Positions 12,140-13,439 of a DNA stretch of 13,439 nucleotides are shown in pieces. The position numbers and the translations under genes were made by a program. The DNA comes from Nitrososphaerota archaeon (GTDB taxonomy: Archaea > Thermoproteota > Nitrososphaeria > Nitrososphaerales > Nitrosopumilaceae), in contig JADFJY010000025.1 in assembly GCA_022565935.1 (NCBI GenBank), positions 1 through 13,439 on the forward strand. The letters run 5' to 3'. Within the stretch, counting starts at the first letter, position 1. The number at the start of each line of letters is the position of its first letter. Below the pieces are notes generated by a model. It did no database searches. It was not told where the DNA came from and saw only the letters and a program-made list of their open reading frames with translations.

Positions 12140-13439
12140 GAAGAAACCGAAGGAACTAATATTGATAATGTACTGCTTGAGCGCTTTGAGCAAGAGATAT
12201 GGAGTAAGGTACCTCATTTAGAAGATACAAAAATTGTTAATGCAACACCGCTAACTGATCTAACTGATGATTTGAAAGAATGTGCAAAAAGCGTGTACAA
12301 AACAGATTTTATAGATAAGGATCTAAAAATTTTTGGTAAATTTGATTCCAACTTAATTACTGGTTCAATTAAAGTCAGAGCTGCAGTTTACATTATTCAT
12401 GACGCTATTGTTACAGGTAAACTGAAGAGTGGACAAACAGTAATTGAGGCTACCTCAGGAAACTTTGGAATAGCCCTTGGACTAATATCAAAACTTGGAT
12501 TAGTTGTTGTTGCACTTGTATCAAGACAGTTGCAAGAGGGAGTCTTCAAGGAATTAAGAAATGAAAATATACGAATTATGGATCTTGATATGGACATCTG
12601 TCCTGCTCCAGGAATGAAAGATGGTGCAGCAGATCTTTTGGCTGCAAAAGCAACTGCAGTTAATATTCGCTCACAATTATCAGAGCTTGGTTTTGATCCT
12701 GCTATTTTTGATAAAGAAAATTCTGAAATAGAATCACTTTTAGCTAAACAAGATATCATAAATTTGGCAAAATTTCTTGCAAAGATTTACGGATTATTCT
12801 GCCCAGAACAATACGATAATGAATTAAACATTGATGTTCATAGAACTGTCACAGCAGCTGAAATTGACCAACAATTACATGAAAATAATTATTCATTAGA
12901 AGATTTTGAAATTGTTTGTACCTTTGGTACTGGTGGCACTTCAGGTGGTTTGAGTAGATATGTATCTGAAAAATATGGAAAAAAATCAGTGCACGTAGTT
13001 TTTCCACCAGCAGGTCAAGATGTAGCAGGAATCAGAACAAAAGACAAGGCATCTGGCTTGAAATTATATGAACCTGAGAAATATGCTGGTGAACATGAAG
13101 TAGATTTTGAGCAGGCAAAATATCTTCTCAAGTTTTTTGTAGACAAAGGTTACGATATAGGTGAAAGTACTGCTCTTGCTCTTTATCAAGTGCTAATTAT
13201 GGCAAATTCTAATGATGGTGGAAAATATGTCGTAATTGTTGCTGATGGAATAGAAAAATACAGAAAAAATCTAGAAGCAATGTCAAAGAATCAACGTATT
13301 CAAGTTTCATTAGATGAAGCTGTAGCAAGTGTTAATGATTATGATAAAATAATTTGGATTCATGCTCAATATACTCCACGTGAAGAGGGAATAGAGTTAA
13401 TTGCAAAATCTCTTGGAGTTGATAAAAGTAAAATCTCTG
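12137..13439 (+). CDS. Fold-type II PLP-dependent enzyme (cysteine-synthase-like) with C-terminal extension, partial
   Basis: I translated this directly: TTG 12137, 434 codons without a stop to the window edge. The N-terminal lead (~1-60) precedes a cysteine synthase/threonine synthase-like core. The PLP lysine is K79 in TGSIKVRAA; the phosphate or substrate loop is ATSGNFG at 105-111; the glycine-rich phosphate cup is GTGGTSGG at 264-271; a serine in DIGESTA (340-346) and VADG at 368-371 close the core. Cysteine synthases usually read SxKDR, so V80 in place of Asp is unusual. The core ends near 380; from about 388 a further alpha/beta domain begins (IQVSLDEAVASV, then IIWIHAQYTPREEGIELIA), which may be rhodanese-like but is cut off. 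The substrate is probably an O-activated serine/homoserine or a related amino acid. Confidence 0.82.
   Translation, partial: MEETEGTNIDNVLLERFEQEIWSKVPHLEDTKIVNATPLTDLTDDLKECAKSVYKTDFIDKDLKIFGKFDSNLITGSIKVRAAVYIIHDAIVTGKLKSGQTVIEATSGNFGIALGLISKLGLVVVALVSRQLQEGVFKELRNENIRIMDLDMDICPAPGMKDGAADLLAAKATAVNIRSQLSELGFDPAIFDKENSEIESLLAKQDIINLAKFLAKIYGLFCPEQYDNELNIDVHRTVTAAEIDQQLHENNYSLEDFEIVCTFGTGGTSGGLSRYVSEKYGKKSVHVVFPPAGQDVAGIRTKDKASGLKLYEPEKYAGEHEVDFEQAKYLLKFFVDKGYDIGESTALALYQVLIMANSNDGGKYVVIVADGIEKYRKNLEAMSKNQRIQVSLDEAVASVNDYDKIIWIHAQYTPREEGIELIAKSLGVDKSKIS

Noticed and set aside
12397..12759. Minus-strand 120-codon frame inside the PLP enzyme
   Set aside because: Antisense shadow: the plus strand carries all PLP fold-type II motifs across the same bases.

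Overview
The window looks like a piece of an ammonia-oxidising archaeon (Nitrososphaerota/Thaumarchaeota, Nitrosopumilus-like). The evidence is low G+C; archaeal box A (TATA) elements about 25-30 bases before many starts, giving leaderless or nearly leaderless genes; frequent TTG starts; a protein resembling the thaumarchaeal family DUF6659; a C-terminal PEFG-CTERM surface-sorting signal; and several tiny Cys-rich or zinc-ribbon proteins. The taxonomic call is inference from sequence character; no search was run. I see no rRNA, tRNA, CRISPR array or insertion sequence.

Left part (1-2668): a minus-strand Cys/His-rich small protein cut by the left edge, an SRPBCC-fold protein, a DUF6659-like protein, then about 850 bases holding only microgenes (a 36-residue zinc ribbon, a 28-residue helical peptide with a terminator hairpin at its stop) and one copy of a dispersed ~50-base repeat. 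A stand-alone HD-domain protein with the RelA/SpoT-hydrolase (MESH1-like) motif set closes this part.

Middle (2673-6610, minus strand): a tight fixA-fixB-fixCX operon. ETF beta and ETF alpha are followed by an ETF:quinone oxidoreductase-like flavoprotein whose C-terminus carries the FixX ferredoxin domain in the same chain, with an extra segment of roughly 80 residues before the GDAAG motif. Together these should move electrons from a reduced donor through flavins and a 4Fe-4S cluster to a quinone or ferredoxin. Upstream lies a promoter region with repeated CCTATAGG palindromes in front of a 44-residue Cys-rich protein.

Right part (7080-13439): two exported metallo-beta-lactamase-fold hydrolases are transcribed divergently. 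One is secreted; the other is surface-anchored by PEFG-CTERM and translationally coupled to a small membrane protein. After the second copy of the dispersed repeat comes a MoxR/CbbQ-type AAA+ ATPase directly abutting a von Willebrand factor A (MIDAS) protein, a classic chaperone pair for maturing metalloenzymes. A fold-type II PLP enzyme with an added C-terminal domain follows and runs off the right edge.

The strongest items for follow-up are the dispersed repeat, the palindromic operator-like array with its Cys-rich microgene, the FixC-FixX fusion with its insertion, and the target of the MoxR-VWA pair.
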